Shown: positions 43,168-56,648, counted from the stretch's first letter. The stretch: DNA of 64,000 nucleotides from Onthophagus taurus (GCF_036711975.1 NC_091969.1:2480001-2544000); one strand, 5' to 3'. Translations and numbers: made by a program. The notes: generated by a model from the sequence alone, not told the origin.

Positions 43168-46100
43168 GAGTGCGGGAAGTTACCCCCAATTTTTTGATTT
43201 TTAAATTTTTTATTGTTGTCCTAGATTGTTCTAGAGATGTTCTACATTGTTCCAAAGCGGCAAATTGAAAAAATAAAACTCCACGAGAAAACCGAAGAAA
43301 CAGGTTTTTTGACTAGCCCCCCATTTTTGGAAAAGTGAAATTTTCTTTGTTGTTCTGGGTTGTTCTAGTTGTTCTAGTTATTGTTCTAGAAAATCAAAAT
43401 TGTGGGATACAGCATTACGAAGTTATAACTAAAAATAGGTTTGGCCGCTGAAATGTCTGGTTGATTGCTGTGACCATAGCTTTTCTATCAATTCCATATT
43501 ACAAATATATACCTATTATAGCTAACACAATCTGGAACAGCTATTATTTTCACTAGAACAACTCTCTAAAGGGCACTTTACTCTTTGAAAATTAAAGTTT
43601 TTCGAAGTTTTAATAAGAATTAAAAAACATAGAACAATCAGAAATAACTCAAACTTTGCCGATTCAAATTGTTCTAGATGTGTTTTGCGTTCAACACGAA
43701 CATTAATTTTGCAAAATCACATATTTTTTGTTGCTCTAAATTGTTCTTGTTGTTCTAGGTACTTAAAATGTTTATTTAATCACTGCGGTTTTAGTTCTTT
43801 TGAAGTTTCATATAATAATACTTTTAAAATACTAAAAAAATATAGAATAATCTGACCATCATAATTATCTAAAAATCACAAGTTTCACCTTTCTCTTTAA
43901 ACTTATAATAGTAAAACAAAAGATGCGATTTAAAGTGTATTTATTTTGTATAAACTAATAAATTAATAAATAAACTAAACTAAGAAATAAAACAATAACT
44001 ATTCGATCAGTATTACTATATTAGTACAATAATTTATTTTAAAGTAAACTATAACTAAATAAACTAAATTATGTAAATAAACTAATATCATGGAATAATA
44101 CGGTTACATCACTTTGCTCAATTATAAACATATATGCACATTTAAGCATTTATTTCAGTAGCTTTTTCAACTTGTACGGATTCTTTTCGTAAGTCTTTAA
44201 ATAATTTCCAATTGGCATTGTTGGGCACAAATGCCAGGTAGTGTCCTACATCATTCAAAGTTTGAGTACCTTCGTAACTGATGATACCTGCGGGGATATA
44301 GAATTTGTTGTGGAGTTACAAATTGCGTACGTAATCACTCAATTTTGTTTTATTGTTCTCTCCATTCGTTGTTTCTATAAACAGACCACATTTTTTGCAA
44401 TTGTTGCTTAGGGTTTGCATGTAGTTTTCTATTACTTGGTTTAGCTATACATAGCCTAATATTGTTACGATGTCAATGTCGATTGGTAAAATTATGTTTT
44501 TATGGAAAGTAACGTTTAAAGCATTATTGCAGTTTTTAGTGCTACAATAACTAAATTCTTCTTTAAATCGTTGTGTGCAAAGAAACGTAATATTTGACAC
44601 AACATTCACTATTATCAGGCCAGCAATATTCTGGTTTCCAAAATAATTTATGCCTGTTAATAGTTCAGCTCTTTTTTTATATGTTGCTTTACTAGAACCG
44701 GTTTTTAAAAATAATTTTAGGAAACTAAAGCAATATGTGCAAACATTCTCAACATGATTTCTAAATGAATAGCCCAACCTATTTTTAGTTATAACTTCGT
44801 AATGCCGTATCCCATAATTTTGATTTTCTAGAACAACAACTAGAACAACAAAGAAAATCATTTTTCCAAAAATGGGGGTTAGTAAATAGCCTGTTTTTTT
44901 GGCTTTTCTCGCAGAGTTTTTATTATTGCTATTTGCCGCTTTGGAGCAATGTAGAACTACTCTAGAACAATCTAGAACAACAATGAAAAATTTAAAAATC
45001 AAAAAATGGGGAGCTAACTTCCCGTACTCGATTACCCCCGCAATTTACAACTCCAGAACAAAGTCTATATCCTCGCAAGTATCATCAGCTACGAAGGTAC
45101 TCACTCTTTGAGTGATGTAGGATACTACACGGCATTTGTGCCCAACAATTAGTTATTATTTAATGATTTAAGAAAAAAATCCATACAGGTTGAAGAAGCA
45201 ACAGAAATAAATGCACAAATGTGCATATATGTGTGTAAATGAGTTCCGTGATATTAGTCCATTTAGATGATTTAATTTATTTACTTATACTTTACTTTAG
45301 AATAATTTTTTGTACAGTTTTTGTGAAAGAATAGGTATTGTTTTGTTAGTTTATTTATTAATTTATTACTTAGTTTTACAAAATAAAATACACTTTAAAT
45401 CGCATCTTATGTTTTATTATTATAAGTTTAAATAGAAAGGTGATTTTTAGAAAATTAGATGGTCAGATTATTCCATATTTTTTAATTTTTTAAAACTATT
45501 ATTATATTAACGGTTGGGTTCACTGATTCAACAAAACCTGTCCGATATCACAACAACTAATAAAATTTAAGGTTTTTCTAGTGAAAATAACAGCTGTTCT
45601 GAATTGTTTTAATTGTTGTAAGTAGTAATTTTTAATATGAAACTTTAAAAGAACTAAAACCGCAGTGATTAAATAAACATTTTAAGTACCTAGAACAACA
45701 AGAACAATTTAGAGTAACAAAAAATATGTGATTTTGCAAAATTAATGTCCGTGTTAAACGCAAAACACATCTAGAACAATTTGAATCGGCAAAGTTTGAA
45801 TTATTTTAGATTGCTCTATGTTTTTTAATTCTTATTGTGTAATATATAACCGCTGTCACAAGAATTACTGACTGAAACTTCCAAAAATTTTAATTTTCAA
45901 AGAGTAAAGTGCCCTTTAGAGAGTTGTTCTAGTGAAAATAATAGCTGTTCCAGATTGCGTTAGCTATAATAAGTATATATTTGTTATATGGAACTGATAA
46001 TAGAAAAACTATGGTCACAGCAATCAACTAGACATTTGGGCGGCCAAACCTATTTTTAATTATAACTTCGTAATGCTGTATCCCCTAATTTTGATTTTCT

Positions 46101-46310
46101 AGAACAATAGCTAGAACAACCCAGAACAACAAAGAAAATTTGATTTTTCCAAAGATGGGGGGCTAGTAAAAAAACCCGTTTTTTCGGTTTTCTCGCGGAG
46201 TTTTTATTTTTTCGATTTGCCGATTTGGTACAATGTAGAACAACTCTAGAACAATCTACAACAATAAAATATTTAAAAATCAAAAAATAGGGGGCTAACT
46301 TCCCGCACTC
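43168..46310. mobile_element. Foldback transposon, MULE-like, block B'
   Basis: Counterpart of 10824-13666 but 3143 bp long. The extra stretch (about 44773-45070) carries an additional internal copy of a terminal region (CTAACTTCCCGTACTCG) plus more of the right arm, so copy 1 has lost this part or copy 2 gained it. A 185-codon minus-strand frame (44445-45002) spans the centre and reads into the internal terminal copy. It holds CSTKNCNN and CTYC motifs but no recognisable domain, and I do not call it a gene. Confidence 0.7.
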
Positions 46311-47057
46311 ACAAGTTAGCATGTATGGTTTTAATATATTTAATATAACACACATAACTTCATAATTACTAACATTCGCCATATTGAGTGCCAACATAAT
46401 TCACTAAAAAAAACATTAACAAATAACTGTAAAAGATTCGATTTATGCCAACGAGAATTTCAAACAAAAGGGAAGCTTTGTGGTGCGAAATTTCAAAATC
46501 TACACCGCGTATGCAGGCTGTTTCTGTAAGTGTTTGGATATTTTTAATCACAAATACTACGTGACTAAAAGTTATGACGAATCATTTAAAAATTTCTGGT
46601 CTAAACCCATAAATGGCTAAGATATATATATGCCTTCGCAATTTTTAAACATTTTCTTAAATATTTTTGACATGGTTTGTCGTATTAAACTTATGTTCTC
46701 GTTGTCATTACATCACATTCTTTGTTCATATTTAACAAATAATAATCCTTAAATTAAAATAAATTACGTTAAGACTTACTACAACCAATGCACACCGATA
46801 AAAATCACGAACACTACTATCCGTGCTGAAAGTCAAGGCCTCTCACTTTAGACATCGATATCTTCGCAACCGCTTGATGAAAAAGATTGCGGTAAAGTTT
46901 GTTGTAATTACTAAACATTTCTACGTACCATTGAATGTGAATTTGAATTTTCGGCTCCGCGGTTTTCTTTTTATCGCGAAGTAAATGAAAAAAGTACCCG
47001 ATTTTTGAGTGTGCCGCCAACTGTCCACTTTGCGATTTTTTCACTTGAAAATATATT

Positions 47058-47239
47058 AAACTAAGATTAGAACTAAAACTAGAACTAACACTAGAAACTT
47101 TCCGGTTTTGCCGTGCGTCTTTTAATAAAAGGTTTGACGTTTCGGATGCCATGTTGCAACCTTCTTCAGAAACTCGAAGTGACTTCGAACCAGTTTCTGA
47201 AGAAGGTTCACACCGGCCGTGAAAGCCTTCGTACTTATA
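47058..47239 (+). mobile_element. Short retroposon, block B', first
   Basis: Block B' counterpart of 14414-14595 with the same flanking duplication. Confidence 0.75.
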
Positions 47240-48695
47240 TGAAAATATATTGTATTGGTGAACGATTGAATATTGATGATATATATATCGATGAATTAAA
47301 AATTTAATTAAAAAAAAACAAAAAAAACAACTTAATAAATTATTTAATTATTAATACGAACTTAAATTTTATATCATTTGATGTTGTTAACTCGGACTGA
47401 ATATCCTAAATCAAAATAAAATTTTCAAAATTCGAATTTTTAATGAACAACAAAAAAAATTAATCAATGACTTATCTTAATTACAAGTAAATTGTTTCTC
47501 CTTCAAATAATGGTTTCTATATACGCCTCCTCTATCAACTTAAATCCTCGGTGATTCCACACTCTCACGCTAGATGTCCAAATCCAAATCGATTGTTTTA
47601 ATTTATTCTTCCTTTTTGTATTCTGATTATCGTCTCAGTTAGTGTTTTAAATGTTCACGAATTTTTAATAAACAATTTTATACACTTGATTAAATTAGTT
47701 TTTTTTTTAATTGCTAGTTTTTTTTTAATATTCAAACTCACATTAGGTTATTTCTTCTTCTTCTTCACTATGATCGGGGTTATGTTTTTTTTTTTAGTAT
47801 ATTTTCATTGTCGAACGCGTTCACAACAAAAGGGTGCGTCTTCTTCTACGATTCAACTTTGATTGTTATTGTTATTTTTTCAAGTGTCGGTACTTCAATT
47901 TTCTATCAAATGCGTAGCGACTATGCTACTGACAATCGTGGATTATTTCAAAAATAATATAAATTTTGGTTATACAAAGTACGTTAAAAGATAATTTATG
48001 TAAAATTTCGGAACGACATGCAATGTCGATCAAAATAGTTCAAATATGTTTTCTTTTTTCCAAAAATAATGATTATCAGATATTATTATCGATTTGTTGG
48101 TTAATTTCTTCAATTTCAGGAACAATATGGTTTTAAATGTCTTTATCATTATCGGTGAATTTTTAAAATAAGATTTTGGAATGGATATGGAAATTTTATT
48201 ACTTTCTAGAAATATTACGGCATAGATTATTATTGATTAAGTGAAAGATCGCATTAATAAGTCTTTGTAAGAAGTTTTATCGATAATTTCATGAGCAATA
48301 TCGATTCTCAACTGACAGGTGAAAACGTAGTCATATTTTTTCATTAAAAATGAAATCAGATACTATCAGATACTCGTATCAGCCTGAATTACTACAATAT
48401 CAATAAAAAAATAAATAAAAAAGGAGAGATGTAACACCACGTTTCTAACTACAGTATAAATAAGAACATATTTCAATATGTTCTTTATAATTCAATATTA
48501 TTTCATAACAAACATGACCACTATTTGGTGTAATTTATGTGAAAAATGATTCTGCTTTTGTAAGCCGTTGTGGAGTTAGTATTCATTATAAATAATATTT
48601 CCAACTCTAACAATGCCATAAACACGTATTGATTTTTAATGTTCTATTTCATTGACAAAATCGAAAAACATAATGAAAATAATAAACAAAATCAT

Positions 48696-48884
48696 TAAAC
48701 TAAAACTAAAACTAACACTAGCACTATCACTAGAACTAACACTAGACCTACAACTAGAAACTTTCGGGCTAACCCGTGCGTTTTTTGAAAAAAATGTTTG
48801 ACGTTCGGATGCCACATGATAGTGCTAGTGTTAGTTCTAGTTTTAGTTTAATTAACACCGGCCGTGAATGCCTTCGTACTTATA
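48696..48884 (+). mobile_element. Short retroposon, block B', second
   Basis: Block B' counterpart of 16053-16241, with one base change in the core hairpin (GGGCTAACCC for GGGTTAACCC). Confidence 0.75.
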
Positions 48885-49442
48885 AATAAAATCATACTAA
48901 CCAAAATAACGTAAACTAGATCTTTTACAAAAAACTAATAATTTTTAATAGATAAGTACGCTACATGTAAACTGTAAATAATTCAAAATGACAATTTTAA
49001 AATAAGGTTGTCAAAACTGACAGGTGACTATGTATTTTCTGTTTAATAGTGACATTGTCACAAAAATTAATGACGTTGTCGTTTAAAGAAAATGTTGGTT
49101 GTAAACGATGAATACTAAAAGTAAGTTTTTGTTATTTCGCGAAATAATAAAGCTTTTTTTTCAATATTTTTATAATTTAGAAGGGCCCTTCTAACTGCAG
49201 AGAGAGGGATGGACGATGTTCTAACTTTAGAAACACAAATTTAGTATTTAACAAATTCTTATGTACGGTTCTTAAGGTTGATTATTAAGGTTTAGAAGTA
49301 GAACGGAATGAAATTGGTACAGGCTTTAAATTTGAAAATGTATTGCGCAAACTAGATAGGAGAGGTTCTGTGTCAACAGAATGATGTGAATTTATAGAAA
49401 ATTCTCCAGGAAGACAAAGTAGTTGCCTAACTCAGCGGGAGA

Positions 49443-51203
49443 ACAACGCCGATCTTCTTTTAAAGAGAATCAGAGTCCCAACAGGATTATTGGTGGTTCG
49501 TGATTCCTCCTATCGACATTTCCTATGGCTGTTATGGCGGTTTTGAGAGTCCTGTGCTTGTAAAATTGTAAAAGGGTGTGATAGATTGTGGTATGCCGAT
49601 TCTGGAAAGATATTCACGGAGAAGAGTGTTTGCTACTGAAGAAGATGAAATATCATTTATAGGATAAGCTTCAGGCCAAAGTGTGAAGCGGTCGATTACT
49701 GTGAGGACATAAGAACATCCTAAAGATACTAAAGGTCCTAATAAATCTATATGGATATGCTGAAATCGTCCTTTAGGAATGGATATTTTCTCAACAAGGG
49801 ATTTGGTATGTTGATGGATCTTTGTTTTCTGCTACTGGAGACATCTCATTCTTGTCCAAAATTGTATGTCCTTTGACATATGAGGCCAAATGAAGCGAGA
49901 TTTAACACTGTGTAATGTAGAACGAAAACCTGAATAAGTTAAAGAATGAAATTTATTAAAAATTACTCTTCTATATTTTTAAGGTATATATATTTTAGGG
50001 GATGTCAAAGTAATGTCGCACCAAAGTACTAAATTTTAGCCTGCAATTTTTGTTTCAGATAAAAATATAAGTTAGTTATAATTGCATTTGGAAGCTGATT
50101 GTTTGTTGATTAAATAAGGTAATTGTTGATCTTGGTCCTGAGCATTTTTAATCATCTGTAAGTTTGGGTATTGATCTTCAAGGCAATCGACATTGATTCG
50201 TGACAATGTGTCTGCCACAATGTTCGATTTACCTTGCTCCCATACCTATATTTGAAGCATTAGTAGTTAACGAAAGCGACGCATGAATAGATGGATGCGC
50301 AAGTGTTATCGTAAAAGTAAGAAGTTCTTGAGTGAATGATAGTTCATGTTTGTTTGAACATGAAGAGATTGATTTGTCTTTACTAGAATTTAGACCAGGT
50401 GTTAAATTATACAGTGGTGCTAATGAATGAACGAATGAATATATGATAAAAGTTTATCATACCTAAGAATCTTTGTAGCTCTTTTAAAGAAACAGTGCTG
50501 TACAGTTATTTAAATGCAAGTTGAAGTCTTGTATGTGAGGAAGAGGGTAACGATCAAGAACAGTTAAAATTTAGATGATGATAATCTCCACAGGGTCCCC
50601 AACCATTGGACTCTTTTTTAGGGACCATATGTTATGGAGAAGCTGTGGACGAAAATGATGAAAAATACCTAAAGATACGATAGTTTCAAATTTTTTTTTA
50701 GCAATATTAAATTTTTAATGATATGGTGATTTGTAGAATGCATCACTGGGGAAGAAAAATCTGGGGGAGAAATTAATTTTGAGTAGCATTTTAAAAGTTG
50801 TTTAAATTTCGTTTCAATAGAAAATAGTTTTGGTGAAGTTGAATTAGTTCGTTGGATTAAACGTATTGAACATAGATTGGTTTCCAAATCAATTAAAGGA
50901 CGATTTTTAATATCTAATAAGATACCGTATTTATGTAAAAAATCGGCACAGATAATTGTTTTTTTAACATCGGCTATAATAAATATGAAAGGGTAATTTC
51001 TTCTAAGATTTAATGATCACGTTAATAATTTTTTGTCATTAGTATTTATCGAATTTCCCTTAGCAGCCGAAAGGAATTTAGTAGAATCCTGTTTGTGTTG
51101 TAGATACAACGTGTGAGGAAGTACTGAAATATCTGCGAAGACAAAGATTGGCGAATAAATGAAGTAGAACCTCTTGGTCGCTAAAGAGTTGTAGTAATTA
51201 AAT
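49443..51203 (-). pseudogene. Decayed Ty3/gypsy pol, block B'
   Basis: Block B' copy of 16800-18560, with the same protease, RNase H and integrase fragments and the same disabling changes. The element was therefore dead before the block was duplicated. Confidence 0.75.
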
Positions 51204-52016
51204 AATTTTAACTGTTTTTAAAAATTAAAATGCAAAGGCAGACGTGTTGTCTGGTTGGTTGCTTATAATCGAATGATATTTACATCGAAATCAACAAAAA
51301 TGGTAACAAAGGTAATTTATGATAATAAGGTAATTTGATAAAAGTTATAATTTCTATGTGTACGCTACAGTCGCTCTATATAGAATGCAAAACACCGGAG
51401 AATCACGTATGTACGATTTGTGTAGTCAAATATTCTCGACACATAAAACTTAAGCAGCACAATATTGTACCGGTCTTATGGTCTCGACGCAGAAGTACGA
51501 GCGCGTTAATTATAAACAGTCGAAAGAAATGTTCTAGTTGAAAAGAAATAAGTCATCTAATTGTAAAAAAATACAAATAATATAATTAAAAATAAACTAC
51601 GTTTCTTCGTTAATAATGTAACGAAGTAACATTTTTTTTTTAATTCCGAAAAATTAATAACATCCGAATATACTTCCCACATTACCCCGACCTCCTACAG
51701 TTTCCGCCCGATTTAGAAAAATCCAAAAATTGATACCTTATCACCACCCACTTATGCAACTTTATTCGCATTTTCCTTAATTTCTTAATTTCCTTAATTA
51801 AACTTCAAATTTTCATATTAATTCATTTAAAACCGTTAAACCTTTTTCTGAAAACGTTTCCTGACCGAATTTCAAATAAACAAAAGCAATTAGTGGAAAT
51901 CGCCAAACGACGTAATTACCGAAAGCACATGGTTTCTGAAAATTGTTATTTAAAATAATTAAATAACACCGCAACGAAGTAAAATACGAAGAAGTATCAG
52001 TAATCAGTAATCAGGG

Positions 52017-53434
52017 TGTTACTGTAAACAAGGCCGACCGTCCCGTGTGAGTTTCAGCAGCCAGCGAGCTACCGTTCAGCTACCGTACAGCGACTATTTT
52101 TTTTATGATGCGGAATTAGAAATCGTAGAACAATCAAACCGATTTCAAACAATTACTAGTATCATGAAATAACCGTTGAATGATTCTAAAGACGATCCGA
52201 TTATGATTAACATGATTATTAACCAAAATCATCCCGCATCTTAATTAATTAATTTACTTCATTCCTGATGGTCATCCATGGAAAATACTACACGTATAGG
52301 ATTGCCCCGGACACCGCCCAACTGCTGAAGCTACTTTGTGTTGAAGTGCGCGTTCATTAATACTGATTAATCGAAGTTAACGTGAAACACGCGGTCGGGA
52401 AAACGTTTATGTAGGTAAGTGCCGTAAACGCTAACCGATTTTGTTAATTATATTTTTGTAAATTTCCACATAAACAAGGGTATCTTTTGAATTATGTTAT
52501 AAATTTTTCCGATAATTATTTTTAATTAATTATCACTCCGCTATTCCTTAATCAATTTTATCCGTTCAAAAAAGGGATTTAGTTAATTTTGTACCCCGCA
52601 TCCGATAGCGCCGTTAAAATTTTGCTATTGTGATTAATTAGCCCCGCTCATTATAATTTAGTTTTGATAACTTGTTTCAATACGATCCCCCCCTCGGAAA
52701 AATCCAGTTTTCACCCCGAACAAGTATAAGTAGCCGGTCAAAATTTCATTTTCAACCAGTCTTCAACTGTCAGAATCAGTCTTCAACTGTCTTGATCAGT
52801 CTTCGACCGTTCTGGATTAGTCTTCGACAGTCTTCAAGAGTCTTCAGCCGTCATCAACCGTCTTCAAGAAGTTCGCCAGACTTCACCGAAAAATCTCCGA
52901 GTTTTGGAAATAACCGAGTTTCATCGTAAGTTTCGTTTTGGTCTTACAATTGTGGGACTTTGATTTTATTTTCCGCAATACTTTCCCCGACCTGGTGTTG
53001 CTGCGAGTTTTCCGCAACACTCTTCCGACCTGGTACTGCTGCGAGTTTTCCGCAATACTTTCCCCGACCTGGTGTTGCTGCGAGTTTTCCGCAACATCTT
53101 TCCGACCTGGTGCTATCGCGAGTTTTCCGTAGCACTTCATCCAGACCAATTATTCCCTTATGAATAATTATTTCAATCACGTCCGAAGTACGAGTGCCAC
53201 AAGATTGCACTAGGCCAGACATTTACCGATTATATATTTAAATAAAGATTTTTTTTACCTTCCTCCGTAAACTCCTATGTTGATTTTTTTTATTATTAAT
53301 AAATTTTGATTTTATTTCTTAATTTATGAACCGCATGTTTTTATTTTTTTGACCCTCTCTAAAACACCCTGAATCTCCGACTGTAACCCCCAAAAGCTAC
53401 TTGGAGGCGAAAGAGTTCCTTAACTCTGTAAACA
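52017..53434 (+). mobile_element. Candidate LTR with internal repeats, block B'
   Basis: Block B' counterpart of 19374-20791. The putative primer-binding site has two changes (TAGCGCCCGAG for TGGCGCCCGAG, with a change just before it), showing that it is no longer maintained. Confidence 0.5.
52969..53133. repeat. 39-bp tandem repeat, block B' copy
   Basis: Counterpart of 20326-20490 with one base change in the last unit (GCTATCGCG for GCTACCGCG). Confidence 0.8.
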
Positions 53435-53582
53435 TAAAGTAGCGCCCGAGACCGTTAACATCCCGAACATAAAAAATAGGGCACCAAGACCCCTTTCCTA
53501 GGACCGAAGCAGGAAAGGACGTCGCAATAAGTAAAGAGTGTGACTGATTCACATAGATGTAATACTAAATAATATAATTCTC

Positions 53583-53709
53583 GTTGAACTAAAATTAGAA
53601 CTAAAACTAGAACTAACACTGGAAACTTTCGCATTTTGCCGGGCGTCTTTTAAGAAAAACGATAATTTTAGTTCAATTAACACCGGCCGTGAAAGCCTTC
53701 GTACTTATA
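53583..53709 (+). mobile_element. Short retroposon, block B', third
   Basis: Counterpart of 20940-21054 but 12 bp longer, through one extra AACTAAAACTAG-type unit in the left arm. The inner repeat therefore changes length between otherwise near-identical copies. Confidence 0.8.
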
Positions 53710-53778
53710 ATATAATTCTCCCTTTAAAAAAGTGTAACGCAATTGCTCTAGTGGAGTATCAGACCACCCCAACTGTTG

Positions 53779-53989
53779 CTTTTCTCAAAAATGGTTAAAA
53801 ATAAAAAATGTCTGATTTATGAATGACAATAATGTAGTAGAAGAATATCTAAAACCAAATAATTGAAAAAAATTGGTTTAAAAGATATGAAGCAAAAACT
53901 GGTGTCTGGGTATCTAAACACCCCAGTATAGTACTTGAGTGTTAAATGTGACACCATCAGTGTTTAACTACGGTTCAGCATCGAGTTAC
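53779..53989. other. No feature seen
   Basis: Short unique sequence after the end of block B'. No YTHDC2 5' exon could be found here. Confidence 0.35.
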
Positions 53990-54229
53990 TCAAATGCCGG
54001 ACCGGTGCTTAGACATTTGAACGCGGCGACGGTTTGATCTTGCATCCAAACTTCTAACTTCGCTCGTTACGTTATCTTTGTCAAGAATTCGATCACGCTT
54101 TCTTCCGATTTTCCAGATAACACTGGCAAACCAGTTAACGAAATTTTAGACACAGTTTTTGGTGCTTCTGATTTACGTTATCTTAAACAAACTTTAATTG
54201 AGTTAAGTAGAGAAATTTACGATTCCTGA
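53990..54229 (+). pseudogene. Unidentified coding-like remnant
   Basis: One reading frame gives SNAGPVLRHLNAATV, a TGA at 54035-54037, then 63 codons without interruption including NFARYVIFVKNSITLSSDFP, DNTGKPVNEILDTVFGASDL and RYLKQTLIELSREIYDS to a stop at 54227. Amino-acid composition and length of the open stretch look like true protein sequence (balanced, helical C-terminus) in an AT-rich non-coding background. I cannot name the family. It could be a retrocopy exon, a transposon protein or a viral-derived fragment. Confidence 0.35.
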
Positions 54230-56010
54230 CAGTAATGTATTAATGCCGGTTCTGGCGCAGGAATAAGCGCATGGGCAGTTCCAACCCTGTGACGTCACAC
54301 TCCAATGTATTCAGCATGAGCGACTTGTCGGATGTGTTGTTGGCTCGATAACTCGTGTAATACCATATACTGGATGTATCTGAATGATAATATGATATAC
54401 ATATGATATGATATATATATATATATATGATATATATATGATAATATGATATACATATATATGATATACTTTGATATATGAACCATGGGCGACTTTGGCT
54501 CCCCTAAGGAGCTACACACCTCCAAAAATGGCTGAAAATTTTGGTTTAATTTTTTTTTCTCAAAAACCCTAAACGATAGGTAAACGAAATTTGGGGAATA
54601 TGTTTAACTCATAATAGGGCACGTTTTGACCCTCTTTGTACTTTCAACCCACTTTTCTAAACTACTAAACGTAGCCACCCCCTTTATATTTTTACACTAC
54701 CCGATTAACTTACTACCCGATTTTCGATATTTTCTTTTGGTTTATTTTTATATTTACATTTATTTTTTTTGTTTACCATTTATTTTTTTAGTAAATTTAT
54801 TTCTTTGGTATATGATTTTGCCGATTTCTTGTTTTGTGTTATATGTTGGTGTCGTCGAACCTTTTCCTTTCCAACCCTCTTGGCAGTTAGAGCGATCTGC
54901 AACTGAAACTGCGTGGCGCCTTATAAATTCAGACCCACCCCATCTTCACTGGGAAGCCGAGGTGTTGCAGATCTGCGCACTTATTTTTAAGGGTTCGATT
55001 GTGTTGTCGTTTCTTTTTGTAGAGAAGTCGTCACACTATGGGTACTACTTTCAAAATATTTGGCAGCAATATGTTTTAGAACATTCTCACACGATGGTGA
55101 TATCATATTTTCAATGATTTTTAATATGAATGAATTGTTTTACAATCGATGTTATTTTTGCCCAAATAACGAAGTAGATGTTTATTACAAAAAAAGTTTA
55201 ATTGTTTCTTTCGTGTCTACCGCTACTTGATATTTGGACAACAATAACATTGAGTGATAATTAACTTTAACTATAATGATAATTTATAGTTAAAGAAAAC
55301 CATCTACAATAATTGCATTTTAAAGCTGTATAAAATACGAGCGAAACACTTCAAACACTTTAAAATTTACGATTCGTGCAAGCGCTTTCGCGACATTGGG
55401 CCATGACAAAGACAGACAAATACATCATTCCGTCTGCCTTTGATGCAAACGCTCTCCTCTCATTGCTTAAATATTGAGTCAGCGATATAGGAGATAGTAT
55501 ATACAAGGTACATGAATATATTTATCAACCTTGAGTATATATATATGTGTAACATCATCCATCGGAGAAATCCTGAAGAGTACGTCATACAAGGGTGAGT
55601 TGTTGGTTGCATAACTCGTGTAACGCCATCTAGCGGAGAAATTCGGTGGTGTAAAAATAGAAATAACAATTATATGATAACACATTTATCATTTAATTGT
55701 TAAGTAAAACATAAATATTCTAATATAACTACTGTTTACATATTTATTTCCATACAGAGAAACATCGGATTACATATCAGATTTCTTGAAAAAACAAATT
55801 TCTAGAAATAACAGGTGTTATTGCTACATAAAATGCGAATAAAGCGGTTTCTATTATTAAATCACCGAGGTTAAGTGAACTTTACTTAACTTACTTGCAC
55901 CTCACAATAAATTTAACTGTTTTAAGTTTTTTAACATTACATTTATTTAATATAGTTAATCTATATGAAATTAAACAATAATTATTTACTTAAAATTGTA
56001 TTAACATTAC
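54230..56010. other. Repeat-rich, no gene recognised
   Basis: Contains an AT microsatellite of GATATATATAT type (about 54385-54480), and two related repeats with TTGGCTCGATAACTCGTGTAA (about 54340, changed at one or two bases in the second) and GTTGCATAACTCGTGTAACG (about 55600). The 163-codon plus-strand frame at 54626-55117 is Phe/Tyr/Ile-rich low complexity at first and has no recognisable domain. Confidence 0.45.
54385..54480. repeat. AT/GATATA microsatellite
   Basis: Runs of GATATATATAT and GATAATATGATATACATAT alternate over about 95 bp. The minus-strand Tyr/Ile frame here is a translation of it. Confidence 0.85.
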
Positions 56011-56340
56011 TTAACACGTTATGCTATAATGACCCCAAGCTAATGTATTAATTCCGTTATCACAAATATATCGCTTGGAGTCATTTCGTGAAAGAACCAA
56101 TTTATTTTGTAATACAGTAAATATTCTGCGGTTAAAACTTCTAAATAATGTTTGTTGTTTAAATAATACCAATTTCGAATTTAGACAATCTAAATAATTT
56201 TGAAAAGAGATGTGATGTTTAACAACGGCCTTCTTAACTCCTTTGAATTTTTTGGTAATCCGCCCATCAGCGACCCTTTTAGCCTTTGACCTCAAACCAA
56301 CAAATTCGACCATTACGTTTCCACAATTCTCATCTTTCAT
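56011..56340 (-). pseudogene. Polinton-type DNA polymerase B C-terminal fragment
   Basis: A 109-codon open frame with the order FVGLRSKAKRV, KFKGVKKAVVKHHISFQNYL, an RSFNRRIFTV-like block, LVLSRNDSKRYI and a final LAWGHYSI. This order is what I know from the C-terminus of protein-primed family B DNA polymerases of Polintons/Mavericks and related adintovirus-like elements. The polymerase and exonuclease catalytic motifs lie upstream in a full gene and are absent here. The frame is open but is only a fragment, with no neighbouring Polinton genes (integrase, capsid, ATPase) recognised. Family assignment is from recall. Confidence 0.55.
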
Positions 56341-56559
56341 TTTAATTTAATTAATTTTAGTTTGTATTTTATTGTTTTGCTATTGTTTTGGTTTGATTTT
56401 AATACATTTAATTTATTATTTAAATTTAACTAGATTTCTTTTATTTTTATAAATTTCATTTAACTTTGCTCCCTAAATTGAAGCCGGCGTGACAAGTTCT
56501 GCTTGTCGCATACGCCTTTAGCACGCCCATACAACATAGTAGAGCCGCTCCTTACAAAT

Positions 56560-56576
56560 TGGTGTCAGAAGTGGGA
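56560..56576 (+). other. Retrotransposon primer-binding site (tRNA-Leu type)
   Basis: TGGTGTCAGAAGTGGGA is complementary to the 3' end expected of an animal tRNA-Leu including CCA. It lies four bases after a CTTACA that could close a 5' LTR and 73 bp before the gag ATG, which is the standard layout for an LTR retrotransposon. The LTR start was not located. Confidence 0.65.
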
Positions 56577-56648
56577 CATTATAGTTTTTGTATAATTTTC
56601 GAACCTTTAATTTCGTACCAATCAGAATAATTACTAACCGTTATTATC

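Larger units (their letters stand above)
41068..53778. repeat. Duplication block B, copy 2
   Basis: Second direct copy of 8724-21123. Its left edge lies 15 bp upstream (in gene orientation) of the acceptor of the first recognisable YTHDC2-like exon, so this block now forms the 3' part of the preceding intron or replaces the gene's 5' end. The differences seen are scattered single bases, homopolymer length changes, about 300 extra bases in the foldback element and a 12-bp repeat expansion in the last short retroposon. At 53779 the sequence diverges to unrelated DNA. Confidence 0.95.

Noticed and set aside
44445..45002. 185-codon minus-strand gene in the B' foldback element
   Set aside because: The frame crosses an internal terminal-repeat copy and is broken in block B, so it is probably chance plus a transposase scrap.
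54626..55117. 163-codon membrane-protein-like gene
   Set aside because: First half is Phe/Tyr/Leu-rich AT-driven sequence, the rest has no domain, no splice or promoter context, and repeats lie around it.
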